DNA of 64,000 nt from Anaerostipes amylophilus (lineage in GTDB: Bacteria > Bacillota > Clostridia > Lachnospirales > Lachnospiraceae): contig NZ_JAOQJG010000008.1 of assembly GCF_025567365.1 (NCBI RefSeq), forward strand, positions 3,361 through 67,360. Direction: 5' to 3'. Positions 45,281 through 54,988 of this stretch are shown here, piece after piece. Both the position numbers and the translations under genes were made by a program. The notes under the pieces were generated by a model. The model made no database searches. It had not been told where the DNA came from and worked only from the letters and a program-made list of their open reading frames with translations. Within the stretch, counting starts at the first letter, position 1. Every line of letters begins with the position of its first letter.

Positions 45281-46422
45281 TCTTTCTTATTCTCCTTTTC
45301 TTCTTCCTCACTATTTGTTGTAAGCATCTCAAATCTTCGTTTGAAAAATGCGATCTTACGGTCAAATACACCTAATCTGTATAAGTTGATCACAAACATT
45401 CCAAGGATCAGTGCCAGTAACATTCCGCCTAATCCTCCAAATTTCAGACCAACATAGATCAAAAAGATTGTTGTCAGCGCAGAAATTCCCATGCTGTCTC
45501 CCATCATCTTTGGCTGCAGAACCTGTTTTAACACTAAACAGATTGCGTACACGATCAGTAAGAGGATTGCTGTCTTGATATCGCCTGTGATCATCTTAAA
45601 TATTGCCCATGGTATAATGACTGTACCTGTTCCAAGAATTGGAAATATATCGACAATTCCTACTAAAACAGCATAAATGAATGAATGTCCAATGCCTGCA
45701 ACAAAAAATCCAATCCACAAAATTGCTATGATCACAACCATGATCTTTAACTGTGCAAAACAGTAGCTCACTAAAACTCCTACAGAATTCTTCATAAATA
45801 CATCTATTTTATGTTTTACAAATCCTGGAATACATTTTTCATACCATGCAATGATCTTTTCTCGTTCTAGCGAGAACATATAAGCTGAAAATAACATAAC
45901 GACAAGTCCCAAAAGTCCACTTGTCACACCTTTGGCAACTCCTCCTGCATGAGCTACCCCATAGTCTCCTGCAGATGTTGCTGCTTTCTTCAACAATTCT
46001 CCGATTGAACCACTCCACTGTTCAAACTGTTTTCCAAAGGAAGGTGGTAAAATACTTAAAAAATGTTCTATCTTCTTCTGGAAAATAATTCCCTGTCTCA
46101 TAATTTCCTGTCTGATATCCGGCATATCTTGTACAAATCCGATGACCTGCAGTGCAATTCCTCTCACTGCAAAATACAAAACTGCAATGATTGCTGTTAT
46201 AACAACTGCAATTAGTATCGCAGAACCAAATTTCTTTGGCAATTTTACTTTCTTCTCCAGATATTCAATCACTGGGTGTGCTATCATTGATATGATCCAA
46301 CCAGCCACAAATGGCCACAAAAATGCCAGTGTCTTAGGCAATACAAAGATCAAAAGCAATGCTCCCGCGAGTATTACCAGTAATTCCATGATAATATCCA
46401 GATAAATCTCCCAACGTTTCAT
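45277..46422 (-). CDS. AI-2E/YtvI-family membrane permease
   Basis: 381-aa polytopic protein of the AI-2E transporter family, which includes the sporulation protein YtvI and Na+/H+ exchangers. About eight helices: two at the N-terminus (LLVILAGALLLIFVLPKTLA), an amphipathic middle, and a C-terminal set with VLVGIVDIFPILGTG, the family hallmark. Substrate unknown. First gene of a likely operon with thyA and folA. Confidence 0.85.
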   Translation of the reverse strand: MKRWEIYLDIIMELLVILAGALLLIFVLPKTLAFLWPFVAGWIISMIAHPVIEYLEKKVKLPKKFGSAILIAVVITAIIAVLYFAVRGIALQVIGFVQDMPDIRQEIMRQGIIFQKKIEHFLSILPPSFGKQFEQWSGSIGELLKKAATSAGDYGVAHAGGVAKGVTSGLLGLVVMLFSAYMFSLEREKIIAWYEKCIPGFVKHKIDVFMKNSVGVLVSYCFAQLKIMVVIIAILWIGFFVAGIGHSFIYAVLVGIVDIFPILGTGTVIIPWAIFKMITGDIKTAILLLIVYAICLVLKQVLQPKMMGDSMGISALTTIFLIYVGLKFGGLGGMLLALILGMFVINLYRLGVFDRKIAFFKRRFEMLTTNSEEEEKENKKE

Positions 46423-46511
46423 AATCGTATCACTCCTTGATGTAATTAGTATATCATTGAATTTTCATACCATTTTCCATCTCTTAAAGAACCATTATAC
46501 GTTACAATCTC

Positions 46512-47393
46512 TTACTTGGCAATTCTAATCTCATCTTTCTCTCTGTCATAATAATATACATGATCTGATAAGATTTCTTCCCTATCCACAACGATACGAT
46601 TTGTCTCTCTTACCATCCTGGCAAGTTCTTCTGGGGCTTTTGCATATTCATTATCTAATAAAATGATAACCTCATGAATACTGCTTGGCAGAATATAAAG
46701 ATCATATTCCATATATTTTGCAAAATCCCTCAAAACATCTTTGTAAAGGATCACGGATGCTCCGTTCATATAATCTCCATTCGACATAACAAACAATGGA
46801 ATCTCTTCTTCAATGATGTGAATTGGAAGTACAGACTGAATCTTTCTCATCACTGGTGGAAAAATCTTCTCTGTGTTCTCTCTAGCATCCTTCATCATCT
46901 GATCTTTTGAAATGCCCCACATCAAAAGTTCCTTGTTTCGGACTAATGCACTTGCCATTCCATCATGATTCCGGTACGCTGCCCATCTATAAGTTACTGC
47001 AAGATCTAAAAAGCGTTCATGTGGTGTATATTTGAGCAATTCCTTATTCTTCTCATAGTTAATGACCCTGTAGAACAGATTCTTTTTAATATACTCATAA
47101 TCTGAAACTTTATCCTCATCAAGGTAAAATCCCACCTGGTGTCCCTGATAAACACTTGCGATCTCTCTCATCGTCTCTTCAATCGTCTGTCCTCTTAAAT
47201 GATTACGATAAAATGGTTCAAGATATAATACTGGAAGCAGATAATTCTTCTGCTCTCCGATCGATAATCCCATCATAGAAACCTGATTGTTTTTCTTAAC
47301 CCTCTGTACCATAACCTTCTGATCTTCCATCTCTGGAAGATACTTTAAAATATTCTTCTCTACATACAAATAAAATTCTTTCTCGCTTAACAT
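46512..47393 (-). CDS. DUF5688 family protein
   Basis: 293-aa cytosolic protein of a Lachnospiraceae-enriched family of unknown function. Recognisable segment: RVKKNNQVSMMGLSIGEQ, then LPVLYLEPFYRNHLRGQTIE and EIASVYQ. The second half (LVRNKELLMWGISKDQM, LFVMSNGDYMNGASVILYKD, LYILPSSIHEVIIL) is also typical. No catalytic motif is evident. Stands alone. Confidence 0.8.
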   Translation of the reverse strand: MLSEKEFYLYVEKNILKYLPEMEDQKVMVQRVKKNNQVSMMGLSIGEQKNYLLPVLYLEPFYRNHLRGQTIEETMREIASVYQGHQVGFYLDEDKVSDYEYIKKNLFYRVINYEKNKELLKYTPHERFLDLAVTYRWAAYRNHDGMASALVRNKELLMWGISKDQMMKDARENTEKIFPPVMRKIQSVLPIHIIEEEIPLFVMSNGDYMNGASVILYKDVLRDFAKYMEYDLYILPSSIHEVIILLDNEYAKAPEELARMVRETNRIVVDREEILSDHVYYYDREKDEIRIAK

Positions 47394-47583
47394 GGCTTTC
47401 TCCTTCCTGTTGGCCGAAAACTCATGCCATAACCCCTTAATTTCTTATTTTCCTCACTTGTTCTCGTATGTAAATATTTTCCATATAATCATACAATATT
47501 TTCCAGTTAATTGCAAGAAAAAAAGAAATTTATTTTTCAAAATTCCTTTTTCCCCACAATGTCGCATTCTGCTTATAATAATT

Positions 47584-48636
47584 TTATTGTGCTGTAAATT
47601 CTTTTAGAAAATCAAGCAATGTTTCCATTTCTTTTCTTGTACCGATCGTGATTCTTAAATAATTATCGATTCTTGGCTGATCGAAATAACGAACATAAAT
47701 CTTTGCTTTCTTCGCTGCTTCAAAAATCTCTTTAGCAGGAACACGCTCATGCGTAGCAAAGATAAAGTTTGCCTTAGAATCTGCAAAATTAAATCCGATC
47801 TTTCTCATTTCTATCTGGAACCATTCTCTTGTCTCAATAATTTTCTTTCTTGTCTCCTGAAAATATTCTTCATCTTCTAAGACAGCTGTTCCAAGAACGA
47901 TCGATGGTTCATTCATTGTATAAGAATTGTAAGAATATTTGACATCGTTCATTGCTTTAATCAGTTCTTTGTTACCGATCGCATATCCGATTCGAAGTCC
48001 CGCTAACGATCTTGATTTAGAATATGTCTGAACGACTAATACATTGTCATATTTTCTTGTCAGTTCTTTTGCTGTGTCACCACCGAAATCAATATATGCT
48101 TCATCAACGATCACGACAACATTCTGGTTATGTTTGATGATATCTTCTACAACATCTAAGGATAAAAATGCTCCTGTTGGCGCATTTGGATTTGGGAACA
48201 CAACTCCGCCATTTTCCGCATAATAATCTTCTTTCTGAATCTCAAATGCAGCATTGACTACTTTCTTCTCATATGGAATTCCAAATAATTCTGCCCATAC
48301 AGGATAGAAAGAATATGTGATATCTGGGAAGAAGATTGGTTTCTTGCCGTTGAAAAATGTCATAAATGCAACAGCAAGCACATCATCAGATCCAACTCCT
48401 ACAAACACTTCTTCTTTATCAAATCCATGATAAGATGCAATTGCTTCTACCAGTTTGGTTGCTGCAGGATCTGGATATTTGCGAAGATTTTTGATCTCGC
48501 TCATCGCTTCCTTGATCTTCTCTGATGGTGGATAAGGGTTTTCATTTGTATTTAACTTGATCACACCTTCTTCTTTTGGTTGTTCCCCTGGTGTATAAGG
48601 CTCTACTTTTCGTACATTATCTCTCCAGCTTTTCAT
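47584..48636 (-). CDS. hisC: histidinol-phosphate aminotransferase
   Basis: PLP transaminase of histidine synthesis; some members also act on aromatic keto acids. 350 aa. It opens VEPYTPGEQPKE (family start YxPG), and the PLP Lys is in QTYSKSRSLAGLRIGY. Separated from the his genes; it forms a pair with the aminotransferase 25 bases upstream and sits beside the trp operon, so an aromatic role is possible. Confidence 0.9.
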   Translation of the reverse strand: MKSWRDNVRKVEPYTPGEQPKEEGVIKLNTNENPYPPSEKIKEAMSEIKNLRKYPDPAATKLVEAIASYHGFDKEEVFVGVGSDDVLAVAFMTFFNGKKPIFFPDITYSFYPVWAELFGIPYEKKVVNAAFEIQKEDYYAENGGVVFPNPNAPTGAFLSLDVVEDIIKHNQNVVVIVDEAYIDFGGDTAKELTRKYDNVLVVQTYSKSRSLAGLRIGYAIGNKELIKAMNDVKYSYNSYTMNEPSIVLGTAVLEDEEYFQETRKKIIETREWFQIEMRKIGFNFADSKANFIFATHERVPAKEIFEAAKKAKIYVRYFDQPRIDNYLRITIGTRKEMETLLDFLKEFTAQ

Positions 48637-48661
48637 GAAGGTCTCCTTTATCTGTATTGGC

Positions 48662-49852
48662 TTATTTGCGGTAATCGTCGATCAGTTTCTTAAATAATGG
48701 AAGGGCTTTTTCAATACGTTCTGTTGGTACGCAGTATGAAATACGCACATAACCTGGGCATCCAAAGCTGTCTCCAGGCACGATCAGAAGATCGTATTCT
48801 TTTGCCTTTTCACAAAATGCATTGGCATCTTCTTCTAATGCTTTCGGGAATAAATAGAATGCTCCACCTGGTTCTACGCATTCATATCCCATGTCAACTA
48901 ATGCATTGTAGAATAAGTCTTTGTTCTTCTGATAAATAGAAAGATCAGAAGTTAAATCTACACATTCTCCAACAACTTTCTGATACAGTGTTGGCACACA
49001 GACATAAGAAAGTAAACGTGCGGATGCAATAAATGCTGGCAGTAAATTATCAAAATCTTCTGCTTCATTTGGTGCTACAATATAACCTACTCGTTCTCCT
49101 GGCAGTGATAATGATTTACTGAAAGAATATGCAACTAATGTATTATCATAAAAATGTGGAACATATGGCACTTCAAATCCATCATATGCGATCTCTCTGT
49201 ATGGTTCATCAGAAATGATATAAATACTGTGTCCGTATTCTTTTTGTTTCTTCTCTAATAATGCAGCTAATTTCTCAATTGTTTCTCTGGAATAAACAAC
49301 TCCAGATGGATTGTTTGGAGAGTTAATGAGGATTGCTTTGGTATGCTCGCTGATCGTTTCTTCTAATTCTTCAAAATTGATCTGGAATGCTTTGGTATCT
49401 GCAGAAATAACTCTTAATTTACATCCTGCTCCCTGTGCATAGACTGCGTATTCCGGAAAATGTGGTGCAAATGTAATAATATCGTCTTCTGGTCCATCAA
49501 CTAATGTCTTAAAACAGATTCCAAGGGCTGCTGCTGCTCCGATCGTCATAAAGATATTTGCTGCTGTATAATTTGTATCAAATCTTCGATTTAAAGATTT
49601 GGCAATATTTTCTCTTACTTCTAACACTCCGGCATTGCTTGTATATCCGTGGATATCCACTGGATCAGATGTCTTTAACAGACGAAGTGCTGTCTTATCA
49701 ATTTCTTTTGGTGCTGGAACACTTGGATTTCCGATACTGAAATCAAATACATTCTCTGCTCCAACTTCTTTTGCTCTTTTCATTCCATATTCGAAAATAT
49801 CACGGATAACGGAATGCTGTTTGGATAATTCTACTACTTCTTTTGATAACAT
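48662..49852 (-). CDS. class I/II pyridoxal-phosphate aminotransferase
   Basis: 396-aa cytosolic transaminase. PLP Lys in AYSFSKSLSLPGERVGYI; substrate carboxylate Arg region YVRISYCVPTERIE; NSPNNPSGVVYS and ISDEPYREIAYDG bind the cofactor. Closest to AspC/AlaT-like clostridial enzymes, probably glutamate-dependent; which amino acid it makes cannot be told. Operon with hisC. Confidence 0.88.
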   Translation of the reverse strand: MLSKEVVELSKQHSVIRDIFEYGMKRAKEVGAENVFDFSIGNPSVPAPKEIDKTALRLLKTSDPVDIHGYTSNAGVLEVRENIAKSLNRRFDTNYTAANIFMTIGAAAALGICFKTLVDGPEDDIITFAPHFPEYAVYAQGAGCKLRVISADTKAFQINFEELEETISEHTKAILINSPNNPSGVVYSRETIEKLAALLEKKQKEYGHSIYIISDEPYREIAYDGFEVPYVPHFYDNTLVAYSFSKSLSLPGERVGYIVAPNEAEDFDNLLPAFIASARLLSYVCVPTLYQKVVGECVDLTSDLSIYQKNKDLFYNALVDMGYECVEPGGAFYLFPKALEEDANAFCEKAKEYDLLIVPGDSFGCPGYVRISYCVPTERIEKALPLFKKLIDDYRK

Positions 49853-49891
49853 GATCTGTTTCTTCCTTTCTTTGCCATTAGTTTTATTTTA

Positions 49892-49941
49892 CAAAAAAAT
49901 GCAGAAAATTACAACAATCCTCGCTGATTGCTGTAATTTTC
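49892..49941 (-). terminator. terminator of the trp operon
   Basis: Stem GAAAATTACA/TGTAATTTTC plus CAAT/ATTG, with a minus-strand run of seven T, 25 bases after the trpA stop. Confidence 0.85.
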
Positions 49942-49965
49942 ACTTCATTTTATTTGCAGATCATT

Positions 49966-50754
49966 TTATTCATCTAAAGCATCTCTTAAGCTCTTTGTAA
50001 ATTCATAAACTTTTTCAGGACTTTCTTCGCCATATTGGCTGATCAGTTTCACGATCGCACTTCCAACAATAACACCGTCACAGTAAGTACTCATTTTCTT
50101 CGCCTGTTCTGGGCCTGAAATACCGAATCCTACAGCACAAGGAATCGTTGCATTTTTCTTGATGATTCCAAAGAATTCGTCAAAATCTGTTGTAAATTCA
50201 TTTCTTGTTCCAGTCACCCCAATAGATGAAACACAGTATAGGAATCCTTCCGCATCTTTTGCGATCTTAGCGATTCGATCATGTGAAGTTGGTGTTACCA
50301 GGCTGATATTATCAACGCCATGAGCTGTCGCAATTGGCTGAATCTCGTCCTTTTCTTCGTATGGCATATCTGGAACGATCACTCCCTGAACCCCGCATTC
50401 ATTACAAAGCTCAAAGAATCTCTCTGTTCCAAAACGATAAATTGTATTGATATACATCATCATGACAAATGGTGTTTCTTTAATCTCTTCTCTTAATTCT
50501 TTCACCATCTGAAAAATACCTTTTAATGTTGTGCCACCTGCAAGAGAATGCTGGCTGGCTTCCTGAATGACAACACCTTCTGCGATTGGATCTGAGAATG
50601 GAATTCCGATCTCGATCACGTCAGCGCCTGCTTTTACCATCGCTCTGATATTTTCTTTTGTTGTCTCATATCCATAATCTCCAGATACAATGTAAGTTAC
50701 TAATGCCTTTTGTCCATTCTTTTTTCGATTCTCAAATGTTTCTCTAATTTTCAT
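49966..50754 (-). CDS. trpA: tryptophan synthase alpha chain
   Basis: Cleaves indole-glycerol phosphate to indole, channelled to TrpB. 262 aa, TIM barrel. Catalytic Glu in VIEIGIPFSDPIAEG and catalytic Asp in VIVPDMPYEEKDE; FGISGPEQAKKM and GVIVGSAIVKLI bind phosphate. Last gene of the trp operon; overlaps trpB by 11 bases. Confidence 0.97.
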   Translation of the reverse strand: MKIRETFENRKKNGQKALVTYIVSGDYGYETTKENIRAMVKAGADVIEIGIPFSDPIAEGVVIQEASQHSLAGGTTLKGIFQMVKELREEIKETPFVMMMYINTIYRFGTERFFELCNECGVQGVIVPDMPYEEKDEIQPIATAHGVDNISLVTPTSHDRIAKIAKDAEGFLYCVSSIGVTGTRNEFTTDFDEFFGIIKKNATIPCAVGFGISGPEQAKKMSTYCDGVIVGSAIVKLISQYGEESPEKVYEFTKSLRDALDE

Positions 50755-51934
50755 CTAACTGCACTCCTCTGTATCTTGCTACCTGATAAACGTCTTTGTC
50801 TCCACGACCGGACAGACAGATCACGACTGACTGGTCTTTGCTCATTGTTGGAACGATATCCATGGCTGCTGCCACTGCATGAGATGATTCGATCGCTGGA
50901 ATCACTCCTTCTGTTTTAGATAAATATTCAAAGGCTTTGACTGCCTGTTCATCTGTAATACTTACATACTCCGCTCTTCCGATTTCATGAAGATGTGCAT
51001 GTTCTGGCCCGATTCCTGGATAATCAAGTCCCGCAGAAATAGAGTATACAGGATCGATCTGCCCTTCTTCGTTCTGTAAGAATAAACTCTTCATTCCATG
51101 GAAAATACCTTTGCTTCCTTTGGCGATCGTTGCTGCATGATCTAAGGTATCAATTCCACGCCCAGCTGCTTCTGCACCGATCAGTCTGACACTTTCATCT
51201 GGGATAAAATCATAGAACATTCCCATCGCATTGGATCCACCACCAACGCAGGCAAAAACTGCATCTGGAAGTTTTCCTTCGACTTCTTTCATCTGTGCTT
51301 TTGTCTCTTCTCCGATGATCTTCTGGAAGTCACGCACCATGGTTGGATATGGATGAGGACCCATTACAGAACCGATGCAATAAAATGTTGTCTCAATATT
51401 TGTAGCCCAGTCTCTCATGGCCTCATTGATCGCATCTTTTAAGGTTCTTGTTCCGCTTTCTACCGCATGAACTTTCGCTCCAAGGAGTTCCATACGATAG
51501 GCATTTAAACTCTGGCGTTCCACATCTTCTGCTCCCATATATACAACACATTCCATATCAAATAATGCTGCAACCGTTGCTGTGGCAACTCCGTGCTGTC
51601 CTGCACCTGTCTCTGCGATGATCCTTTTTTTGCCCATTCTCTTTGCTAGTAAGATCTGTCCTAATACGTTGTTGATCTTATGAGCACCTGTATGGTTTAA
51701 ATCTTCTCGTTTTAAATATACTTTTGCCCCGCCAAGATCTTTCGTCATCTTCTCTGCGTAATATAAAAGAGATGGACGGTTTGCGTAATCTCTGTATAAC
51801 TGACGTAATTCAGATAAAAATTCTGGGTCATTTTTATATTTTTCATAAGCCTCATTTAACTCATTTACTGCATTCATTACGATTTCTGGTACATACTGTC
51901 CACCATACTCTCCAAATCTTCCTATTTTACTCAT
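50744..51934 (-). CDS. trpB: tryptophan synthase beta chain
   Basis: PLP enzyme condensing indole and serine to tryptophan. 396 aa. PLP Lys in REDLNHTGAHKINN; GAGQHGVATATVAAL and CVGGGSNAMGMFYDF are the cofactor loops. AGGAGG precedes the ATG, which overlaps the trpF end by 8 bases. This is TrpB1 type, pairing with the adjacent TrpA. Confidence 0.98.
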   Translation of the reverse strand: MSKIGRFGEYGGQYVPEIVMNAVNELNEAYEKYKNDPEFLSELRQLYRDYANRPSLLYYAEKMTKDLGGAKVYLKREDLNHTGAHKINNVLGQILLAKRMGKKRIIAETGAGQHGVATATVAALFDMECVVYMGAEDVERQSLNAYRMELLGAKVHAVESGTRTLKDAINEAMRDWATNIETTFYCIGSVMGPHPYPTMVRDFQKIIGEETKAQMKEVEGKLPDAVFACVGGGSNAMGMFYDFIPDESVRLIGAEAAGRGIDTLDHAATIAKGSKGIFHGMKSLFLQNEEGQIDPVYSISAGLDYPGIGPEHAHLHEIGRAEYVSITDEQAVKAFEYLSKTEGVIPAIESSHAVAAAMDIVPTMSKDQSVVICLSGRGDKDVYQVARYRGVQLDEN

Positions 51935-52556
51935 GTCTTCCTCCTGTTATCTGCATGATTTCTTTCATTTTTTTCAAATCTTTGTATCCATCCGTTTCGA
52001 TCCCACTGGAAATGTCGATCCCATATGGATGAACTTTTTTTATGATTTCTTTTATATTGTTGCTGTGAAGCCCTCCTGCAATGAAAAATGGTTTGCTGAT
52101 TTCTTCTTTTGGAATCAAGTTATAATTCATTACTTTTCCAGTACCTCCATACATATCTTTTTCTTCTGTAAATGTATCCAGTAACAATTTATCGACTGGA
52201 AGCTTTTCAGCTTCTTTGATATCGTTGGTATCCTTTACTCTGACAACTTTCCAGATTTCTTTATCTGTCTGTTGTTTTAACTGTTCAACGTAAGTATGAT
52301 CTTCATCTCCATGTAACTGGATCACATCTAATGGAACTTGGTTTGCGATCTCTATGACTTTCTCAATTGTTTCGTTTACAAAAACTCCAACACTTAAGAT
52401 ATCCTGATCTAAATCTTGGTCAAATTCTTTTGCCTGCTGTCCTGTCACATATCGTTTGCTTTTCGGAAAGAAGATATAGCCGACTGCATCTGGTTTTACT
52501 TCATTTGCATATGCGATATCTTCTTTTCTTCTCATTCCACACATTTTTACTTTCAT
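51927..52556 (-). CDS. trpF: phosphoribosylanthranilate isomerase
   Basis: Third-step isomerase of tryptophan synthesis. 209 aa from the ATG at 52556, which overlaps the trpC stop as ATGA; a TTG two codons earlier is an unlikely start. Catalytic Cys in VKMCGMRRKEDI and catalytic Asp in LLLDTFTEEKDMYGG; FIAGGLHSNNI and GIDISSGIETDGYKDL bind phosphate. Confidence 0.96.
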   Translation of the reverse strand: MKVKMCGMRRKEDIAYANEVKPDAVGYIFFPKSKRYVTGQQAKEFDQDLDQDILSVGVFVNETIEKVIEIANQVPLDVIQLHGDEDHTYVEQLKQQTDKEIWKVVRVKDTNDIKEAEKLPVDKLLLDTFTEEKDMYGGTGKVMNYNLIPKEEISKPFFIAGGLHSNNIKEIIKKVHPYGIDISSGIETDGYKDLKKMKEIMQITGGRHE

Positions 52557-53332
52557 AAGCAACTCCGTAACTGTTCCATGGTTTCTTTGATATTGTCAGA
52601 TCTCATAAATGTCTCACCGATCAGTACAGCATCGGCTCCCTGTTCTTTGACATTTTTCATATCATTTTCATCTTTCATTCCACTTTCAGAAACTAAGACG
52701 GCTTCATATGGAATGAGTGGTGCAAGTTTGCTTGTTGTATTGAGATCAACATCAAATGTCTTTAAGTTACGGTTGTTGATTCCAATGATGTCACATCCAC
52801 ATGCGATAACTTTCTTTAATTCTTCTTCGTTATGAACTTCTACCAGACAATCAAGGTCTAAGCTTTTTGCCAGATCATAAAATTCTTTGATCTTTTCTTC
52901 GGAAAGAATAGCTGCGATCAAAAGAATCGCATCAGCTCCGAGCACCTTTGCTTCGTAAATCTGGTATTCATCAAAAATAAAATCTTTTCTTAACATTGGG
53001 ATATTTACTTTTGCTCTGATATCTGCAAAATATTTGCTGCCACCTTTGAAATAATGTTCCTCAGTTAAACAAGAAATCGCTGCTGCACCTGCCTCTTCAT
53101 AGGCGATCGCTGTTTCCACCGGCCGAAAATCTTCTGTGATCACACCTTTGGATGGGGATGCTTTTTTGACTTCTGAGATCACGGATAATCCAGATTCCTT
53201 TAAGGCTTCTTTAAATCCATGATTTTTATTCTTGGAATTTAACGCCATTTCCTTCATATCTTGTGGCTCAATATTATCTTTTTCTCTCTGTAATTGTTCT
53301 TTTCGCTTTTCTACGATATCATCTAAGATCAT
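52553..53332 (-). CDS. trpC: indole-3-glycerol-phosphate synthase
   Basis: Ring-closing step giving indole-glycerol phosphate. 259 aa. Family segments: VISEVKKASPSKGVI near 51, LRKDFIFDEYQIYEA, LVEVHNEEELKK, GINNRNLKTFDVD, and VSESGM plus ADAVLIGETFMRS at the C-terminus. 12 bases after trpGD. Confidence 0.97.
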   Translation of the reverse strand: MILDDIVEKRKEQLQREKDNIEPQDMKEMALNSKNKNHGFKEALKESGLSVISEVKKASPSKGVITEDFRPVETAIAYEEAGAAAISCLTEEHYFKGGSKYFADIRAKVNIPMLRKDFIFDEYQIYEAKVLGADAILLIAAILSEEKIKEFYDLAKSLDLDCLVEVHNEEELKKVIACGCDIIGINNRNLKTFDVDLNTTSKLAPLIPYEAVLVSESGMKDENDMKNVKEQGADAVLIGETFMRSDNIKETMEQLRSCL

Positions 53333-53344
53333 ATTTCACCTCAT

Positions 53345-54988
53345 CTATCTTGCATTTGTATATGCAATAAACTGTTCTAATTTCTCATTTGCTTTTCCAG
53401 AATCGATCATCTTAGCTGCTAATTTCACCCCGTCTTTGATCGTTTCTGCTTTCCCGATCGTGTAAAGAGCTGCTCCTGCATTTAATAAAACGATGTCTCG
53501 TTTTGCTCCCTGTTCCTTTCCAGTTAAGATATCTTTTGTGATCACTGCATTTTCATCGGCTGTACCACCGACGATATCTTCTTTCTTCGCAAGTGTGAAT
53601 CCTAATTTTTCTGGATCGATCGTGTATTCTTTGATCTCATCTCCATTGATCTCGCACACACTTGTTGTGGATGAGATTGAGATTTCATCTAATCCGTCGT
53701 CTCCGTATACGATCAACGCTCTCTTCACTCCAAGATTCTTCATAACATCTGCCATTGGACGAACTAAAGCTTTTTCATAAACACCTAAAACAATGTAGTT
53801 TGTCATTGCTGGGTTTGCTAAAGGTCCTAAGATATTAAATACAGATCTTACTCCAAGCTGTGCTCTGACTGGTCCAGCGTATTTCATGGAACCGTGATGT
53901 GTCTGTGCAAATAAGAACGCTGCTCCAACTTCATCCAAACATTCCTTACTTTCTTCTGATGTTAATCCGATCTTTGCTCCCAAAGCTTCTAAGACATCGG
54001 CTGCACCGCTCTTTGAAGATACGCTTCGATTTCCATGTTTTGCAACTTTAGCTCCTGCTGCTGCGATCACAAAGGATGATGTGGTGGAAATATTAAAGCT
54101 GTTTGCAAGGTCCCCACCAGTTCCTACGATATCGATCGCTTCTGTTTCTTCTGGAATGATCGCTGCTTTAGCTCTCATAACTTTCGCAAATCCTGTGATC
54201 TCTTCTGGTGTTTCATGATTCATCCGAAGACCTGTTAGGAAACTTCCCATCTGTGCGTCAGTCGCATTTCCTGACATGATGCAGTCCATCGCTTTATAAG
54301 CTTCTTCTTCTGTCAAATGATTTCCTTCTACGATTTTTGCTAAAAATGGTTTTAATGTTTCTTGATTGACTGCGCTCATAGTTTCCTCCTTTGTAGAATC
54401 TCCAAGTCTGATTCCTGCGATGTTTGTTAAAAATTTTTCTAAGATCTTCATTCCCATTTCGGTTAAGATGGATTCTGGATGGAACTGAATTCCATAAACC
54501 GGATATTCTTTGTGGCACACTGCCATGATCTGTCCTTTTTCATCTCTTCCGATGATTTCTAATTTATCTGGGATTGTTTCGTCGTCAATGATCAGTGAAT
54601 GATATCTTGCGGCATATATTTTATCTTCTAATTCTTCGAATAAAGGATTTTTATTATCGATTGTGATCTCGCTCATTTTTCCATGCATCAATTCTTTTGC
54701 TGGAACAACTTTTCCACCATATACTTCTCCAATCGCCTGATGTCCTAAACAGATCCCTAAGATTGGGATATCTTTTCCAAATGTTTTGATCACATCTTTT
54801 GAAATTCCAGCACTATCTGGATATCCAGGTCCTGGGGAGATAACAAGTGCTTCTAGGTTTTGTAAGTTTTTGATCTCTTCAATTGTGATCTCATCATTTC
54901 GTACCACCTGAATCTGTGGATACAAAGATCCGATATACTGATATACGTTATAAGTAAATGAATCATAATTATCTATCATTAAAATCAT
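53345..54988 (-). CDS. trpGD: fused anthranilate synthase glutaminase and anthranilate phosphoribosyltransferase
   Basis: 547-aa bifunctional protein. Residues 1-195 are the class I glutamine amidotransferase (catalytic Cys80 in GICLGHQAIG, His/Glu in QFHPES), which gives ammonia to TrpE. A short linker leads to the phosphoribosyltransferase from about 205: IVGTGGDLANSFNIST, VAKHGNRSVSSKSGAADVLE and FNILGPLANPA are its PRPP and anthranilate sites. The fusion also occurs in enterobacteria. Its ATG overlaps the trpE stop (ATGA). Confidence 0.96.
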   Translation of the reverse strand: MILMIDNYDSFTYNVYQYIGSLYPQIQVVRNDEITIEEIKNLQNLEALVISPGPGYPDSAGISKDVIKTFGKDIPILGICLGHQAIGEVYGGKVVPAKELMHGKMSEITIDNKNPLFEELEDKIYAARYHSLIIDDETIPDKLEIIGRDEKGQIMAVCHKEYPVYGIQFHPESILTEMGMKILEKFLTNIAGIRLGDSTKEETMSAVNQETLKPFLAKIVEGNHLTEEEAYKAMDCIMSGNATDAQMGSFLTGLRMNHETPEEITGFAKVMRAKAAIIPEETEAIDIVGTGGDLANSFNISTTSSFVIAAAGAKVAKHGNRSVSSKSGAADVLEALGAKIGLTSEESKECLDEVGAAFLFAQTHHGSMKYAGPVRAQLGVRSVFNILGPLANPAMTNYIVLGVYEKALVRPMADVMKNLGVKRALIVYGDDGLDEISISSTTSVCEINGDEIKEYTIDPEKLGFTLAKKEDIVGGTADENAVITKDILTGKEQGAKRDIVLLNAGAALYTIGKAETIKDGVKLAAKMIDSGKANEKLEQFIAYTNAR